Below, in pieces: positions 62,233 to 64,000 of a DNA stretch of 64,000 nt (within the stretch, counting starts at the first letter, position 1; each line of letters opens with the position of its first letter). The notes below the pieces were generated by a model. It searched no databases. It saw only the letters and a list, made by a program, of their open reading frames with translations, and was not told the DNA's origin. The translations under genes and the position numbers were made by a program. The stretch comes from Rubrivivax sp. (lineage in GTDB: Bacteria > Pseudomonadota > Gammaproteobacteria > Burkholderiales > Burkholderiaceae_C): the NCBI GenBank assembly GCA_019635285.1, contig JAHBZS010000005.1, positions 1 to 64,000 of the forward strand. The letters are read 5' to 3'.

Positions 62233-63399
62233 TCACCTGGACACGCTGTGGCGCAAGGTGCGTGCCACGAACGCCAGGCACAGCGCACCCAGCAACGTAC
62301 AGACAACCAGCGGCAGCAGAAGTTCCCAGCCCGCCATCGACTCGCCCTTGAGCACGCGGGCCATCAAGGTGGTCTGCGCCAGCACCGGCATCCACAGGTG
62401 CCAGGGGGCTTCGCCGCTGCGGCCGAACAGGGTCAGCAACGGCAGCAATGACACCAGCAGCACCACCACGGTGGCATTGGCCTGGGCCTCCTTGACGCTG
62501 CGGCAGCGGATGGCGATGGCCATCAGCAGCGCCGCCAGCGCGCCGGCCAGCGGCAGCAGCAGCGCCAGGAACATCGCGCCCTCGCGCCAGCCGAAACGGA
62601 ACATCGCGGCCAGCAGTTCGCTGCGCAGCAGCCATTGACCGGGCAGGAAGCTGGCGCAACTGAGCAGCGCGATGAGCATGGCCACCGCGGCCACCGCGGC
62701 CCATTTGCCGAGCACCAGTGCCAGCGGCGGCACCGGGTTCATCATCAGCGGCTCGAGCGAGCCGCGCTCGCGCTCGCCGGCGGTGGTGTCCAGCGCCGCA
62801 TGCAATGCGCCGTAGACCACGGCCATCAGCACGAAGAACGGCACCAGCGTGGCCCACTGCGCCGCCCGTGCCGCCGGGCTGGCCAGGTCGCGCTCGTCCA
62901 CCTCGATGGCCTGTAGCGACCCCGGCGCCACGCCGCGCCACGCCAGGCGCAGCATGGCCTGCTCCTGTGCGAAGCCCTGCAGCAGCCGCGCCACGCGCGC
63001 GGCGCCGGTGGCGGCGCGCGGGTTGGCCGAACTGCTGAGCAGCTCGACGCGCGGCGCCTCGCCCCGGGCCAGCGCCGCCTCGAAGCCCTCGCCCACCACC
63101 AGCACCGGCTCGCCCAGACGGTTGCCCTGGAGCAGCCGCTCATGGTCGGCCGGGGCCGGTCGGATGCGGTAGGTCTGCCGCTCCAGGTAGTTGCGCAAGC
63201 TCGGCGCGTGCTCGATGCCGGCGACGATGATCTCGCGCGCCTCGGCACGCTCCTCCAGGTCGGCCACCAGCGTCGACAGCAGCACCAGCACCAACGGGCC
63301 GATGGCCACCGAGCTGAAAAGGATGACCAGCAGCGTGCGCCGGTCGCGCAGCGCATCCAGCAGTTCCTTGCGCAACACGATCCACGCGGCCGACATCAT
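62233..63399 (-). CDS. ABC-2 type permease (NatB-like)
   Basis: A 388-residue ABC-2 permease. One N-terminal membrane helix (LLVILFSSVAIGPLVLVLLSTLVA) is followed by a large extracytoplasmic region (about 45-180) and then five to six helices. This is the architecture of NatB sodium exporters and of CPBP-like drug permeases. The motif GERERGSLEPLMMNPVPP is typical of ABC-2 permeases. Its start overlaps the stop of the ATPase gene, so they form one transporter. The substrate (Na+, drug or other) is unproven. Confidence 0.88.
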   Translation of the reverse strand: MMSAAWIVLRKELLDALRDRRTLLVILFSSVAIGPLVLVLLSTLVADLEERAEAREIIVAGIEHAPSLRNYLERQTYRIRPAPADHERLLQGNRLGEPVLVVGEGFEAALARGEAPRVELLSSSANPRAATGAARVARLLQGFAQEQAMLRLAWRGVAPGSLQAIEVDERDLASPAARAAQWATLVPFFVLMAVVYGALHAALDTTAGERERGSLEPLMMNPVPPLALVLGKWAAVAAVAMLIALLSCASFLPGQWLLRSELLAAMFRFGWREGAMFLALLLPLAGALAALLMAIAIRCRSVKEAQANATVVVLLVSLLPLLTLFGRSGEAPWHLWMPVLAQTTLMARVLKGESMAGWELLLPLVVCTLLGALCLAFVARTLRHSVSR

Positions 63400-64000
63400 G
63401 CCGCGCCCTCCGCCGCAAGCGCGTCATCGCCGAAGGCCAGGCGCACGAAGCAGCGTTCGAAGTCCTCGTCGCCGGTGCGTGCGCACAGCTCGGCCACCGT
63501 GCCTTCGGCCACCGCGCGGCCGTGCGCCATCACCACCACGCGGTCGCACAGCCGCTGCACCTCCTGCATCAGGTGGGTGGAGAAGACGATGCACTTGCCC
63601 TGTTCGTCGCGCAGCCGGCGCAGGCCTTCGCGCAGCGCGCGCGTGGCCTGCACGTCCAGCCCGTTGGTCGGCTCGTCCAGGATGATGTTGTGCGGGTCGT
63701 GCACCAGCGCGCGCGCCAGCGCCGTCTTCATGCGCTCGCCCTGGCTGAAGCCCTCGGTGCGCCGCTCCAGCAGCGGCTCCATCTGCAGCATGCGCGCCAG
63801 GCTGTCGGCCCGCGCCTGCGCCGCAGACGGCGTCAGGCCGTGCAGCCGGCCGTAGTAGACGATGTTCTCGCGCGCCGTCAGCCGCGGGTACAGCCCGCGC
63901 GCGTCGCTGAGCACGCCGACGCGCGCCAGCGCCGCGGCGCGTTGCGTGGCCACATCGATGCCGTCGATCCGCACTTGCCCCGCGTCGGCCTCCAGCAGCC
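63396..64000 (-). CDS. ABC transporter ATP-binding protein (NatA-like), partial
   Basis: The C-terminal 200 or so residues of an ABC ATPase whose start is beyond the right edge. The Q-loop region (RVGVLSDARGLYPRLTARENI), signature motif FSQGERMKTALARALVHDP, Walker B IILDEPTNGLD and switch histidine FSTHLMQEV are all present. It powers the NatB-like permease and overlaps its start codon by four bases. The Walker A lies outside the window. Confidence 0.92.
   Translation of the reverse strand, partial: LLEADAGQVRIDGIDVATQRAAALARVGVLSDARGLYPRLTARENIVYYGRLHGLTPSAAQARADSLARMLQMEPLLERRTEGFSQGERMKTALARALVHDPHNIILDEPTNGLDVQATRALREGLRRLRDEQGKCIVFSTHLMQEVQRLCDRVVVMAHGRAVAEGTVAELCARTGDEDFERCFVRLAFGDDALAAEGAA

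Noticed and set aside
1-64000. CRISPR arrays, tRNA or rRNA genes, insertion sequences and prophage genes
   Set aside because: No regularly spaced repeats, tRNA-like cloverleaf with T-loop, rRNA segment, transposase or phage structural gene was recognised on either strand. The HK97-fold shell protein is an encapsulin with its cargo gene, not a phage capsid.

Overview
The window is high-GC, densely packed chromosomal DNA. Gene content points to a betaproteobacterium of the order Burkholderiales, probably a Rubrivivax/Leptothrix/Piscinibacter-type lineage. The evidence is the block mnmG-rsmG-lysE-parA-parB, the 180-kDa NAD-glutamate dehydrogenase, a prkA-yeaH-spoVR operon, a PduO-type adenosyltransferase and many acyl-CoA genes. 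This placement is an inference from gene content; no rRNA or tRNA gene is present. Two parS-like sites inside mnmG and rsmG, next to parA and parB, suggest that the right-hand part lies close to the chromosomal replication origin.

Layout. 1-8.8 kb: the end of tldD, an enoyl-CoA hydratase, a small membrane protein, an MFS transporter and NAD-glutamate dehydrogenase. 8.9-12.5 kb: a CoxS-CoxL-CoxM-type molybdenum hydroxylase operon (form II signature). 12.5-15 kb: a WecE-type sugar aminotransferase, then aroG (DAHP synthase) behind a candidate attenuator whose leader peptide contains consecutive Tyr-Trp-Phe codons. 15-17 kb: a 276-bp nested palindromic element, a FitAB/VapBC-type toxin-antitoxin pair and an SDR-like protein. 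17.2-22.9 kb: a divergent acyl-CoA cluster (ligase; thiolase, two MaoC hydratases, SDR, PaaG-like isomerase). 23-25.5 kb: an isolated SEC-C protein with a PD-(D/E)XK-like motif and lower GC. 25.7-29.9 kb: an AraC regulator, an encapsulin shell with its DyP peroxidase cargo, and an adenosyltransferase. 30-43.7 kb: two single-chain biotin-dependent acyl-CoA carboxylases, each next to an acyl-CoA ligase and reading away from a shared promoter region with two TetR-type operators; then a TetR regulator, a solute-binding protein gene broken by an in-frame TGA, and a D-lactate-dehydrogenase-like flavoprotein. 43.7-49.3 kb: a secreted serine protease and the spoVR-yeaH-prkA stress operon with a sigma-54-like promoter. 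49.8-56.9 kb: NAD-isocitrate dehydrogenase, parB, argC, parA, lysE, rsmG and mnmG. 57-62.2 kb: a peptide-secretion locus. 62.2-64 kb: a NatAB-like ABC transporter that runs off the end.

The most novel-looking locus is at 56992-62212. A LuxR-type regulator without a visible LuxI lies beside a 50-codon gene that was found by reading the sequence. The peptide has a Lys-rich N-terminus, a double-glycine leader and a predicted 9-residue product, LPKGGWDRK. It is followed by an intrinsic terminator, then an HlyD-type adaptor and a C39-peptidase ABC exporter with an intact Cys-His-Asp triad. Two CTG-N10-CAG lux-box-like sites, identical at 13 of 16 positions, flank luxR: one precedes the peptide gene, the other an unknown 138-codon gene. 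Together these suggest a cell-density- or ligand-controlled system that makes and exports a very small peptide.
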